In this document: positions 6,271 to 13,799 of the stretch, one piece after another
Layout: every line of letters begins with the position of its first letter
How positions within the stretch are numbered: position 1 is the stretch's first letter
Origin: JBFMAP01 sp964632135
GTDB lineage: Archaea; Micrarchaeota; Micrarchaeia; Burarchaeales; JBFMAP01
DNA length: 26,765 nucleotides
Direction: 5' to 3'
Assembly: GCA_964632135.1 (NCBI GenBank)
Contig: CAZWEI010000010.1
Coordinates: 1 to 26,765 of the forward strand
Translations under genes and position numbers: made by a program
Notes under the pieces: model-generated
The model's database searches: none
Seen by the model: the letters and a program-made list of their open reading frames with translations, nothing else
Told to the model about the DNA's origin: nothing

Positions 6271-6287
6271 GGAAACATTTTGTTTCC
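6271..6287. other. Small hairpin in the islet edge
   Basis: GGAAAC-ATTTT-GTTTCC forms a perfect 6-bp hairpin between the short and long scpB-tail copies. No T-run follows on either strand, so a terminator is not supported. It may be a remnant of the inserted element. Confidence 0.4.
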
Positions 6288-6313
6288 AAAATAAAAACAG
6301 ACATCGTCTGCCC

Positions 6314-6351
6314 CTGCGCACCACGCAGAGGTTCAGGGATTTTCACGCTTT
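6314..6351 (+). repeat. Direct repeat, copy B: displaced scpB 3' end
   Basis: The first 27 bp (ctgcgcaccacgcagaggtt onward) are identical to scpB 5138-5164. After a 2-bp deletion the copy continues tttcacgcttt. It is not attached to an scpB reading frame and marks the far edge of the AT-rich islet. Confidence 0.85.
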
Positions 6352-6363
6352 AGTATTCAGGTA

Positions 6364-7080
6364 CTATTTCCAGCCAAAGCTACACATTATCTTCCAAGTT
6401 ATACCGGAAATTTCACTTGCAAATTTCATTTCCTCGTATTTCACCTCGCTAAGCACCCATTTTCTATCCCACTCTGTTCTCTCCGAATCCCAGGACGCAT
6501 TGGGTATCATCGAATCTGGAATCAGACAAGGTCCCTTAACCTCTCGGTTCTCCCTCATCAAATTTATGTAAATTTCACCGTACTTGTTGTTTATCTCTAT
6601 TATCTTCCCTTTTTTATCGCGCAGGAAATTTTCTGCCTCTACCCCCAACTTCCCTCCCAGCGCGCCAAGCTCCTTGCCAATATTAAACATGCGCATTATC
6701 GAACATAACGCATCGAAATCCCCGTTATCCGCTTTATTGCGTATCTCCGCAAAAAACTTTTCATCTGTTGAGGCAAGCACGAGCTCGAGCAAGCCCCTGC
6801 GATAATTTTTGGACTCTTCTGGATTTTCATAGATTGCGCGCACTGCCCAAGCCACTTCGGCAGCCGCGGTAGGATTCGTCCCTGCTTTTTTGATGAGCGC
6901 GAATGCCGTGTTCTCCTTATCGTCCTTACTCCCATGCTTTAGACTTTCCAAAAGCGAGCTCACGCTCTCGTTCATTTTCTTTTCTGTCGCGCTCGCCTTT
7001 TCCGGGAAAGGGACACCTAAAATAGCCCAAAGGTTCCTTTTAATTACTTTCTGGAATATGGTAGCCCCCATACGTATCAT
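6364..7080 (-). CDS. Hypothetical protein
   Basis: The predicted protein has 238 residues; starting at the second Met (7071) gives 235. It is soluble and mainly helical, with a helical-repeat flavour in the middle (ENTAFALIKKAGTNPTAAAEVAWAVRAIYENPEESK, LLELVLASTDEKFFAEIRNKA) and a Trp-rich C-terminus. A TATA-like ttaaataaattt lies at about 7094-7105, so a start at 7071 would suit a leaderless transcript. The codon mix is intermediate between the AT-rich islet and the native genes. No family is recognised and no catalytic motif stands out. It ends just outside the displaced scpB repeat. Confidence 0.65.
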   Translation of the reverse strand: MIRMGATIFQKVIKRNLWAILGVPFPEKASATEKKMNESVSSLLESLKHGSKDDKENTAFALIKKAGTNPTAAAEVAWAVRAIYENPEESKNYRRGLLELVLASTDEKFFAEIRNKADNGDFDALCSIMRMFNIGKELGALGGKLGVEAENFLRDKKGKIIEINNKYGEIYINLMRENREVKGPCLIPDSMIPNASWDSERTEWDRKWVLSEVKYEEMKFASEISGITWKIMCSFGWK

Positions 7081-7126
7081 ATTTTAGCGCTAAATTTATT
7101 TAACACTTTCTGCGCTCGCGCCCTCG

Positions 7127-7435
7127 CTAGCCTACCTCGTCCTCGCCAAGTCTCCTTCTCTCGTCTCGTTTTCCGTAAATCTCCTCCATCATCTTCCAGC
7201 CCCTCTCGCGCATGCCCATCACTACCAGCGCGTGAAGTATGTCATCCTGCCACGGGTCGCGCCTTCTCTTAACTATTTCTTCGAGCAGAGGCCTCTCGCG
7301 GAGGAACAGCCCGCGCTCTTGCTCGCGCTGAAGAAACACTCTCCCGCTTCCAGCGTACCACCCATCCTTCCTATCCCCGGGCTCACGCCCTTTGAAAGGA
7401 GCCACCTCACGTACACAACACCACCTCCCGCGCAA
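7127..7435 (-). CDS. Small hypothetical protein
   Basis: This frame encodes up to 102 residues from a TTG; an in-frame GTG at 7405 would give 92. Codon use (CGC, GAG, CTC) is like the native genes, which argues for real coding. The protein is Arg/Glu-rich with a helical C-terminal half (LHALVVMGMRERGWKMMEEIYGKRDERRR in part). A GGGAGGTGG lies just inside the longest frame and a minus-strand TATA (atttatattgg) lies around 7466-7476, so the start remains open. No family is recognised. It is divergent from the ribosomal operon. Confidence 0.5.
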   Translation of the reverse strand: MRGRWCCVREVAPFKGREPGDRKDGWYAGSGRVFLQREQERGLFLRERPLLEEIVKRRRDPWQDDILHALVVMGMRERGWKMMEEIYGKRDERRRLGEDEVG

Positions 7436-7540
7436 TAGCGCAATGAGATATATGTTATTCCAATATAAATATTTGAGTGTTCTTTTTATTCCTAAAAGAA
7501 TTAGAAGCGCGCGCCCCCTTCTTTCCGTCGGAGCGCGAAA

Positions 7541-7560
7541 CCTATATAAACCCTTTATAT
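7541..7560 (+). promoter_or_regulatory. Main promoter of the ribosomal-protein superoperon
   Basis: GCGAAAC followed by CTATATAAA is a very good BRE plus TATA box pair. Transcription would start near 7570, leaving a leader of about 130 nt before the L3 start at 7703. Long leaders are unusual here, as most other genes appear leaderless or short-leadered, so the leader could hold a regulatory structure. Confidence 0.65.
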
Positions 7561-7702
7561 CATATTATTCCACCTCTTTTAACGTCGGTTAGAGAGTCTG
7601 AACGGCATAGCGCTAATTTCCCTTTTGAGAAATGCAGCCGCGCTCCGTGCGCGTGCGCGCATACCTCATGGGGTTCAAAAAATCCAATAAAACGGGCTTT
7701 TT

Positions 7703-8680
7703 ATGGCGAAGATACACCGTCATCGGCGCGGTTCGCTTGCATTCCGGCCGCGCAAAAGGGCAGCAAAACAGCTGCCGCGAATCTCTAGCTGGGCTCGCAT
7801 CAACGAGCCGTGCCTTCTCGGGTTCGCGGGCTTCAAGGCAGGAATGACGCACGTGGGAATGATTGACGATTCCGACTCGCCTTCAAAGGGCTTGGAAGTT
7901 TTCGCGCCCGTTACCGTGCTTGAAACTCCGCCTCTTGTTGTTTATGGCGTGCGCTCGTATGCCTCTTCTCCTTCCGGCCTTCAAACGTTCTGCGACGTTC
8001 TCACTTCTGATGAAAATGTCCTCAAAAGGCTGAAAGTGAAAAACAAAACATCCACCGACATCTCGAAAATTGAATCGAACATGGAAAAAATCTCAGACAT
8101 AAGCGCGCTCGTGTACGTTGACGCGAAGCGAACGAAGATTGGAAACAAGCAGATTGAGAGGATGGAAATCGGCGTGGGCGGAAAGAGCGCGAAGGAAAAA
8201 CTCGATTATTGTAAATCCATCCTGGGAAAGGAAGTTACGCCCTCGGCGGTTTTCAAGGAGGGCGAGTACGTTGATGCTGTCATGGTCACGAAGGGAAAGG
8301 GCTGGCAGGGGCCTGTGAAAAGATTCGGCGTCGCACTCCAGAGAAGAAAGGCGACCGGAAAGGTTCGCCACGTTGGAACATTGGGTCCTTGGCATCCTGC
8401 GCGTGTTATGTTCACAGTTCCGATGGCAGGTCAGATGGGCTACCACTCCCGGACAGAAATAAACAGGCGCATTTTGAAAATTGGCGAGAAGCCAGAGGAA
8501 GTTATTCCGAACGGCGGATTCAAAGGCTACGGAATTCTCGCGAACCCGTACATCCTGCTCAAGGGCTCTGTGGGTGGACCGCGCAAGAGGTTAATAAGAT
8601 TGAGAAAGGGGTTGCGCGCCCCGCGCCCATTTAAGAAGCCCGAGATAAAATTCATTTCAAAGGATTCGAAACAGGGATAA
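7703..8680 (+). CDS. rpl3: 50S ribosomal protein L3 (uL3)
   Basis: uL3 is an early-assembling large-subunit protein that reaches toward the peptidyl-transferase centre. The protein has 325 residues, normal for archaea. The N-terminus HRHRRGSLAFRPRKRA is the typical basic arm, followed by LLGFAGFKAGMTHV. The central signature KGKGWQGPVKRFGVALQRRKATGKVRHVGTLGPWHP and the late GQMGYHSRTEINRRI and SVGGPRKRLI segments are diagnostic. It is the first gene of the superoperon. The start codon lacks a strong Shine-Dalgarno sequence. Confidence 0.97.
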   Translation: MAKIHRHRRGSLAFRPRKRAAKQLPRISSWARINEPCLLGFAGFKAGMTHVGMIDDSDSPSKGLEVFAPVTVLETPPLVVYGVRSYASSPSGLQTFCDVLTSDENVLKRLKVKNKTSTDISKIESNMEKISDISALVYVDAKRTKIGNKQIERMEIGVGGKSAKEKLDYCKSILGKEVTPSAVFKEGEYVDAVMVTKGKGWQGPVKRFGVALQRRKATGKVRHVGTLGPWHPARVMFTVPMAGQMGYHSRTEINRRILKIGEKPEEVIPNGGFKGYGILANPYILLKGSVGGPRKRLIRLRKGLRAPRPFKKPEIKFISKDSKQG

Positions 8681-8681
8681 A

Positions 8682-8813
8682 ATGAAAAAAACAAAAACAA
8701 CAAAAAACAAAAAAAGCGCGCCCGAGCGCGCAAAGAAGAGCAAGCGCGAGGAATGTTGCTGCTGTTGTTCGCGTGATTCGAGCGCGAGCAGCAAGTCGCG
8801 CGGGTGCTGTTGA
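8682..8813 (+). CDS. Possible Cys-rich microprotein (43 aa) between L3 and L4
   Basis: This short frame begins one base after the L3 stop codon. The predicted product has a Lys-rich first half (MKKTKTTKNKKSAPERAKKS) and a second half with a run of five cysteines (E-E-C-C-C-C-C-S-R) and a terminal C-C, seven Cys in all. Codons such as GCG, CGC, GAG and AGC match the operon. L3 and L4 are normally adjacent, so a 170-bp gap filled by a frame is notable. It could bind metal, or it could be a chance frame in spacer DNA. No Shine-Dalgarno sequence is seen, so translation would rely on coupling to L3. Confidence 0.4.
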   Translation: MKKTKTTKNKKSAPERAKKSKREECCCCCSRDSSASSKSRGCC

Positions 8814-8850
8814 ACGTTGATGTTGATATCCTGTTGTTGTGTTGATATTT

Positions 8851-9642
8851 ATGAAAGCAAACGTCCTTTCATTGAACGGCTCTGTTGTGCGCGAGGTGGA
8901 ACTGCCGCCGCAGTTCAGCCAGAGCGTGAGGAAGGATTTGATTGCGCGCGCTGTAATCTCGGAGCAGACGCGCGCGTACCAGCCGAAAGGCGCGCTCAAG
9001 GAGGCGGGAAACCAGACGAGCGCGGAATACCGGGGAAGGAAGGAGGCGTACGGCTCCATAAAGAACAAGGGTATCTCACGATTGCCGCGCGAGAAATTCC
9101 CGAAAGGAAGATTTGGCCGCGTTAGGATTGTTCCTTTCTCGGTGAAGGGAAGGCGCGCGCATCCTCCAGTTCCGCAGGAAGTTCTTATTGAGAAAATTAA
9201 CGCGAAGGAATACAAGAAGGCGCTCGCGAGCGCGATTGCCGCGACAGCGCATAAGGAAGTCGTGAAGGCGCGCGGGCATCGTTTCAACGGAGATCTGACA
9301 TTCCCGGTTGTGGTTGAAAACAAAATTGAGGAGTTGAAGAAAACAAGGGAAGTGATTGTCGCGCTGGGCGCGCTTAAACTTTCCGATGATTTGGAAAGGG
9401 GGCGCAAGAGGAAGAAACGAAGCGGGGTGCGCGAGGGAAGGAAAGGAGGTTATAAAACTCCGAAATCCGTGTTGATTGTCGTGGGCGAGGATAAGGGGAT
9501 TCTGCGCGCGGCGAGAAACATACCCGGCGTTGATGTTACAACCGCCGACAAGTTGAACGCGCAACTGCTCGCGCCAGGAACCAGGGCGGGGAGATTGACA
9601 TTGTGGAGCGAGAATGCGCTTGCAACCCTAGCGAAAATGTGA
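8851..9642 (+). CDS. rpl4: 50S ribosomal protein L4 (uL4, L1e/L4 family)
   Basis: uL4 is a large-subunit protein whose loop lines the exit tunnel. The protein has 263 residues from the ATG at 8851, chosen because GTTGAT sits just upstream and an upstream TTG adds only four residues. Diagnostic segments are the archaeal/eukaryotic FSQSVRKDLIARAVISEQTRAYQPKG, the tunnel loop around RLPREKFPKGRFGRVRIVPFSVKGRRAHPP, and the C-terminal SVLIVVGEDKGILRAARNIPGVDV. L23 follows by 11 bp. Confidence 0.96.
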   Translation: MKANVLSLNGSVVREVELPPQFSQSVRKDLIARAVISEQTRAYQPKGALKEAGNQTSAEYRGRKEAYGSIKNKGISRLPREKFPKGRFGRVRIVPFSVKGRRAHPPVPQEVLIEKINAKEYKKALASAIAATAHKEVVKARGHRFNGDLTFPVVVENKIEELKKTREVIVALGALKLSDDLERGRKRKKRSGVREGRKGGYKTPKSVLIVVGEDKGILRAARNIPGVDVTTADKLNAQLLAPGTRAGRLTLWSENALATLAKM

Positions 9643-9653
9643 TATGTGATATT

Positions 9654-9902
9654 ATGATACTACGATATCCAGTAACGACTGAGCGCGCGATAGGGATGAT
9701 AGAGAAAGAAAACAAGATAGTTTTCGTGGTGGACAAGCGCGCGAACAAGAGGGAGATAAAAGAGGAAGTGGAAAAAGCATACGGCGTGAAGGTGGCGAAA
9801 ATAACCACGCTGATAACCGCGAAAGGGGAGAAGCGCGCGTTCATCAAGCTCGCGAAAGGATTTTCCGCTGATGATATTGCCGCGAAACTGAAGATAGCGT
9901 AG
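9654..9902 (+). CDS. rpl23: 50S ribosomal protein L23 (uL23)
   Basis: uL23 lies at the tunnel exit and docks SRP and the translocon. The protein has 82 residues from the ATG at 9654 (ILRYPVTTERAIGMIEKENKIVFVVD), with the typical KREIKEEVEKAYGVKVAKITTLIT core. A longer frame to 9603 exists, but it runs into L4 and lacks family similarity. GTGAT stands four bases before the chosen ATG. Confidence 0.96.
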   Translation: MILRYPVTTERAIGMIEKENKIVFVVDKRANKREIKEEVEKAYGVKVAKITTLITAKGEKRAFIKLAKGFSADDIAAKLKIA

Positions 9903-9937
9903 TTGCGTATGCGTGATTGCGATTGATGGTGTGATTT

Positions 9938-10684
9938 ATGGGAAAAATGCTCGAACAGCAGAGAAGGGGAAAGGGAAGCCCTTCGTACAAGAGGCCGTCC
10001 CACAGGTTCAAGGTTGACCTATGCTACCGCCCGTACGACGAGGCGGAGCGCACTGGCGCTCTTTACGGCGAGGTAGTCAATTTCGTGGACGACCCGGGGA
10101 GGAGCGCGCTCCTCATGGAAGTACTGTTCCCGAACAACGAGAAAAGGCTCCTGCTCGCGCCAGAGGGCGTGTGCATCGGCCAGAGGATTCAGGCAGGCGC
10201 GAGCGCGGAACTCCGACCTGGCAACGTTCTTCCGCTCTCCACAATTCCTGATGGAACTCCCATATATAATATAGAAATAATACCCGGCGACGGGGGCAAG
10301 ATGGCGCGCGTCGCTGGAACGAGCGCGTACGTCGTCTCGCGCGAAGGAGGAAGGGTAACCGTGCGGCTTCCATCGAAAAAGATTCATATTTTCAGCGGGT
10401 TGTGCAGGGCGCAGGTAGGCGTAATATGCGGTGGAGGAAGGCTCGAGCGCCCGTTCATGACAGCGGGGAGGAAGATGCTCGCGATGAACGCCGTTAACAG
10501 GAGATGGCCTCACGTGCGCGGCGTCGCGATGAACCCATACGACCATCCGTTCGGGGGAAAGGAGCACCACAAGGGCCGCCCATCCACTGTTTCGCGCAAC
10601 GCACCGCCCGGAAGAAAGGTCGGCCACCTTGCCGCGAGGAGCACTGGAAGGGGAGGACGAGCAAGGAAAAACAAAAACAAGTAG
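9938..10684 (+). CDS. rpl2: 50S ribosomal protein L2 (uL2)
   Basis: uL2 is a core large-subunit protein needed for subunit joining and peptidyl-transferase activity. The protein has 248 residues, typical for archaea. It shows an OB-fold-like first half (GALYGEVVNFVDDPGRSALL), the SH3-like second half, and the C-terminal signature RGVAMNPYDHPFGGKEHH with the conserved His near the catalytic centre. GTGATTT precedes the ATG. Confidence 0.97.
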   Translation: MGKMLEQQRRGKGSPSYKRPSHRFKVDLCYRPYDEAERTGALYGEVVNFVDDPGRSALLMEVLFPNNEKRLLLAPEGVCIGQRIQAGASAELRPGNVLPLSTIPDGTPIYNIEIIPGDGGKMARVAGTSAYVVSREGGRVTVRLPSKKIHIFSGLCRAQVGVICGGGRLERPFMTAGRKMLAMNAVNRRWPHVRGVAMNPYDHPFGGKEHHKGRPSTVSRNAPPGRKVGHLAARSTGRGGRARKNKNK

Positions 10685-10728
10685 TAGCAAATAATTGATT
10701 AAATTGATGATGATAAGGGGTTGATGGT

Positions 10729-11130
10729 TTGGCTCGAAAATTTGCATACAGGGGAAAAACGCTTGAGGAATTGAAGGCGCTCACGTTCGACGAGTTCGTT
10801 AAACTGCTGAAGTCGCGCGCCAGAAGGTCTGCGCTCCACGCGTCCGCGAGGTTCAGGAAACTTCGAGAGCGCGTCGGCGCAGCGAAGCGCGCGAAATCAG
10901 AGGGAAAGGACAAAATCATCAAGACGCACGTGCGCGATGCGATAATACTCCCTGACTGGGTCGGGTTCAAGTTCGGCATTCACAACGGAAAGGAGTTCAA
11001 GACTGTCGAGATAAAGCCGGAGATGATTGGAAGGAGGCTGGGCGAGTTCGCGCACACCACGGACAGGGTGCTTCACTCAGGCCCGGGAGTCGGCGCGACG
11101 AGGGGAAGCAAGTTCATCCCGCTCAAGTAA
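10729..11130 (+). CDS. rps19: 30S ribosomal protein S19 (uS19)
   Basis: uS19 is located in the 30S head near the A-site finger. The protein has 133 residues. The start is TTG; a nearby ATG at 10724 is out of frame. The archaeal N-terminal extension (FAYRGKTLEELKALTFDEFVKLLKSRARR) and the core signature GKEFKTVEIKPEMIGRRLGEFAHTT followed by GPGVGATRGSKF are clear. It is part of the S10-type block, 24 bp before L22. Confidence 0.96.
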   Translation: MARKFAYRGKTLEELKALTFDEFVKLLKSRARRSALHASARFRKLRERVGAAKRAKSEGKDKIIKTHVRDAIILPDWVGFKFGIHNGKEFKTVEIKPEMIGRRLGEFAHTTDRVLHSGPGVGATRGSKFIPLK

Positions 11131-11153
11131 ATCGAAATAGAAATTGTGATAAT

Positions 11154-11720
11154 ATGGTTGACTTCAGGTATGCGTACAAACCTGCCGCAGGGGCGAAGTT
11201 CGCGAAGGCGCAGGGGCACGACATCGAGGCGTCCTACAAGGACCTCACGCAGGTCTGCGCGGCGATAAGGGGGAAAATGGCAGGCGAGGCCGTGAAACTG
11301 CTCGAGGATGCGGCTGCGATGAAAATCCCCATCCTTTACCACAAGTTCAACAAAAAACTCGGGCACCGCCACGAACTTGGCGGAAGGAAGGGGAGATATC
11401 CGAAGAAATGCGCGCGCCTCGTGCTCGAAGTATTGAGGAACGCGCTCGGGAACGCGTCTTTCAGGGGAATGAGCGAGGCGAACCTGCTCGTGAAGCACAC
11501 GTGCGCGAACAAGCAGAGCATCATCAGCAGGCTCGCGCCCAAGGGAAGGCGCGCGAGGATGGATTACGAGACTGCGCGCGTCGAGATTGTGCTCGAGGAA
11601 ATTCCAACTCCTGTTAAAACTGTCGAAAAGGAAAAAAAGAAAACCGGAATGAAAACCGGAAACAAAACCGAAGCGAAAAATGAAAAGAAAACAGAAACGA
11701 AAACCGAAACGAAAAAATAG
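11154..11720 (+). CDS. rpl22: 50S ribosomal protein L22 (uL22) with charged C-terminal tail
   Basis: uL22 lines the exit tunnel through its beta-hairpin. The protein has 188 residues. The archaeal core runs from ASYKDLTQVCAAIRGK through YHKFNKKLGHRHELGGRKGRYPKK to RLAPKGRRARMDYE. After about residue 150 there is a Lys/Thr/Glu low-complexity tail (KTGNKTEAKNEKKTETKTE). Such tails recur on other ribosomal proteins here. GTGATA precedes the start. Confidence 0.95.
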   Translation: MVDFRYAYKPAAGAKFAKAQGHDIEASYKDLTQVCAAIRGKMAGEAVKLLEDAAAMKIPILYHKFNKKLGHRHELGGRKGRYPKKCARLVLEVLRNALGNASFRGMSEANLLVKHTCANKQSIISRLAPKGRRARMDYETARVEIVLEEIPTPVKTVEKEKKKTGMKTGNKTEAKNEKKTETKTETKK

Positions 11721-11735
11721 AACGCGAGGTATCCC

Positions 11736-12419
11736 ATGGCAGTTGAGAGAAAATTCATCGATGACGCGATAAGCAGATACCGGGTCGCGGCGTTCCTGGA
11801 AAAGGAGCTTGACCGCGCGGGATTCTCGCGTGTGGAGATACAGAAGACGCCCATGGTCACGAGAATCGTGGTCGAGGTCACGAAGCCCGGAAAGGTGATC
11901 GGGAAGAGAGGAAAGACGATTAAGGACCTCACCGACGCAGTGCAGAAAGAATTTCACATTGATAATCCGCAGATAAGCGTGTCTGAGGTGCGCGCGTCGG
12001 AGTTGGAGCCGCGCCTCATGGCGAAAAAAGTCGTGAAACTCATCGAAATGGGAAAGAACATACGAAGAATGCTTCACGCTGCGATAAAAACAATTATGGA
12101 CTCCGGCGCGCTCGGCGCGGAGATTGTCGCGAGCGGGAAAATATCCGCAAAAGGAGGGCGCGCGAAACGTCTTCGCGTTGCTGCTGGGTACATCCCGAAA
12201 GCAGGTGAGCCCAAGAGACTCGTGAGCGAGGCTCACGTTACCGCGTACCCGAAGTCAGGCGCGATCGGCGTGTTCGTGCGAATCGTCCCGCCCGGGACGG
12301 AATTCCCGGACAAGAAAATCACGAAGCCCGTCGAACTCCCGCGCGTGATTGCTGCCGCGGAGCTCGAGGAGGCCGACGAGACGAAGCCGAGGAAAAGAGA
12401 AGATGAAACCAAGAAATAA
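11736..12419 (+). CDS. rps3: 30S ribosomal protein S3 (uS3)
   Basis: uS3 forms part of the mRNA entry channel of the 30S head. The protein has 227 residues. A type II KH domain is visible, with the G-K-R-G loop (GKVIGKRGKTIKDL, about 52-65). The C-terminal domain carries GAEIVASGKISAKGGRAKRLRVAAGYIPKAG. A short acidic/basic tail ends the protein. GAGGT lies before the ATG. Confidence 0.96.
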   Translation: MAVERKFIDDAISRYRVAAFLEKELDRAGFSRVEIQKTPMVTRIVVEVTKPGKVIGKRGKTIKDLTDAVQKEFHIDNPQISVSEVRASELEPRLMAKKVVKLIEMGKNIRRMLHAAIKTIMDSGALGAEIVASGKISAKGGRAKRLRVAAGYIPKAGEPKRLVSEAHVTAYPKSGAIGVFVRIVPPGTEFPDKKITKPVELPRVIAAAELEEADETKPRKREDETKK

Positions 12420-12439
12420 AATCGTGAAGTCGTGATTTT

Positions 12440-12784
12440 ATGGCGATTATAAAAATTGGGGAGATGCGCGAGATGGATTCGCGCACGCTTGAAGAGCGGC
12501 TCGCCGACCTCAGGCGCGAGTTGAATTCCGAACTCGGGGCTGTCGCGAGCGGGGGGCGCGCGACGAACCCTGGAAGAATCCGCGAACTCAGGAGAACAGT
12601 CGCGCGCATACTCACGCTGTTGAAGGAGCGCGCATCAAGCGTTGCTGCCGGTGCCGCCGTTGCAACTGTTGCTGCTGAAAAAGTCGAGAAGGCGGTTGTA
12701 AAAACCGAGAAAGTCGAGAAGGTTGAAAAAACCGTCGAAAAGGCGGTTGAAAAAACTGGAGAGGTGAAGCAAAAAGATGCCTGA
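12440..12784 (+). CDS. rpl29: 50S ribosomal protein L29 (uL29) with Lys/Val/Glu tail
   Basis: uL29 sits at the tunnel exit beside uL23. The protein has 114 residues, longer than the usual 65-70. The family core is the two-helix hairpin EMREMDSRTLEERLADLRRELNSEL to NPGRIRELRRTVARILTLLKER. The rest is an Ala-rich linker and a tail of repeated K-x-E-K-V-E-K units. It overlaps the aIF1 gene by 8 bp, indicating coupled translation. Confidence 0.94.
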   Translation: MAIIKIGEMREMDSRTLEERLADLRRELNSELGAVASGGRATNPGRIRELRRTVARILTLLKERASSVAAGAAVATVAAEKVEKAVVKTEKVEKVEKTVEKAVEKTGEVKQKDA

Positions 12785-13082
12785 GATATGCCCGAAATGC
12801 GGACTGCTGAAGGACATATGCGCCTGCGAGGTCCTCGAGAAGGAGGAGACGCAGAAGATACAGATATACACGAAAAAGACGAGATTCGGGAAACTGGTGA
12901 CAATCGTCGAGGGAATCGACGAGAGCAAGGTCGACAGGACCGCGTCAGATCTCAAGCGCGGGCTCGCGTGCGGCGGAACGTCGAAAGGCGGCGTCGTCGT
13001 CCTGCAGGGCCAGCACAAGGATAAGGCGCGCGAAATCCTCGTCGTGCTCGGCTACCCGAAAGAGAACATAAACGTACGCTGA
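12777..13082 (+). CDS. Translation initiation factor aIF1 (SUI1 family)
   Basis: aIF1 guards start-codon selection on the 30S subunit. The protein has 101 residues. A Cys-rich N-terminus (C-P-K-C at 5-8, C-A-C at 15-17) forms the small zinc-binding arm known from archaeal SUI1 proteins. The SUI1 domain has GKLVTIVEGID and the CGGTSKGGVVVLQGQHKDKAREIL signature. Its position between L29 and Rnp1 is the standard archaeal order. Confidence 0.95.
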   Translation: MPEICPKCGLLKDICACEVLEKEETQKIQIYTKKTRFGKLVTIVEGIDESKVDRTASDLKRGLACGGTSKGGVVVLQGQHKDKAREILVVLGYPKENINVR

Positions 13083-13135
13083 AATCCCCGAATGCGCGGA
13101 GTCCGAGGCAGGTGGATGCGGATAGGTGAGTTGCC

Positions 13136-13432
13136 GTGATAACGCGAGAGAACATCCTGATTCACGAGCTCATAGGGCTGCGCGCGAGCGTGGTCCGGAG
13201 CGCGTGCAAAAATTTGATGGGTGCGCGCGGACTCGTGGTCGACGAGACGAAGAACACCGTCGTGCTCGAGACGCGCGCTGGCGCGGAGAAACAAATTCCG
13301 AAAAACTCATGCGTGTTCCGCTTCGAGCTTCCCGAGGTGCATGGAAAGAAAAATGAAACGGTTGATGTTGACGGCGCGCTCATCTGCTACGCGCCTGAGA
13401 ACAGGCCCAAGAAAATTAGGCTCAAAAGGTGA
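13136..13432 (+). CDS. rnp1: RNase P protein component 1 (Rpp29/Pop4 homologue)
   Basis: This is an Sm-like-fold subunit of archaeal RNase P, which matures tRNA 5' ends. The protein has 98 residues from a GTG start. The typical opening is ENILIHELIGLRASVVRSACKNLMGARGLVVDETKNT, followed by VFRFELP and the basic end RPKKIRLKR. Its place between aIF1 and S17 is conserved in many archaea. Its stop codon lies just before the S17 start. Confidence 0.93.
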   Translation: MITRENILIHELIGLRASVVRSACKNLMGARGLVVDETKNTVVLETRAGAEKQIPKNSCVFRFELPEVHGKKNETVDVDGALICYAPENRPKKIRLKR

Positions 13433-13433
13433 T

Positions 13434-13799
13434 GTGTTGGTAGAATGCGATGACGTAAATTGCTTTGTCCATGGGACGCTGAAAACTCGCGGCTCCATAC
13501 TCGAGGGCTTCGTTGTCAGCGACAAGCCCAAGCGCACCGTGATAGTCGAAAGACACTTCACTAAGTTCATACCGAAATACGAGAGGTACGCGCGCAGGAG
13601 GTCGAGAATACCCGCGCACAACCCCGACTGCATAGGCGCGAAACTCGGGGACCTCGTGCGTGTCGCGGAGTGCAGGAAAATCAGCAAGACAAAGGCGTGG
13701 ACCGTTGTTCAAATAATCACGAAATCAGGGGAAAGTGCCGTGAAGGTGAAGAAAAAGAAGGCTGCAAGGAAGCAGGTGGCAAAGAAGGGTGAATCCTGA
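13434..13799 (+). CDS. rps17: 30S ribosomal protein S17 (uS17)
   Basis: uS17 binds the 5' domain of 16S rRNA early in assembly. From the GTG at 13434 the protein has 121 residues; a TTG three bases later is an alternative, and the open frame extends farther upstream inside rnp1 without family similarity. The archaeal signature includes C-D-D-V-N-C-F-V-H-G-T-L, then SDKPKRTVIVERHFTKFIPKYERYARRRSRIPAHNP. A Lys-rich tail follows. The stop overlaps the L14 ATG by one base. Confidence 0.93.
   Translation: MLVECDDVNCFVHGTLKTRGSILEGFVVSDKPKRTVIVERHFTKFIPKYERYARRRSRIPAHNPDCIGAKLGDLVRVAECRKISKTKAWTVVQIITKSGESAVKVKKKKAARKQVAKKGES

Noticed and set aside
6271..6287. Intrinsic terminator
   Set aside because: The hairpin is only 6 bp and lacks a T-run on either strand.
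7600..7700. Alternating GCGC-rich stretches as a special signal
   Set aside because: GCGCGC runs occur throughout the coding regions and reflect the general codon bias.
11073..12236. 387-codon minus-strand frame across S19, L22 and S3
   Set aside because: It is antisense to three certain ribosomal genes and Arg/His/Phe-rich in the way typical of shadow frames in GC-rich DNA.
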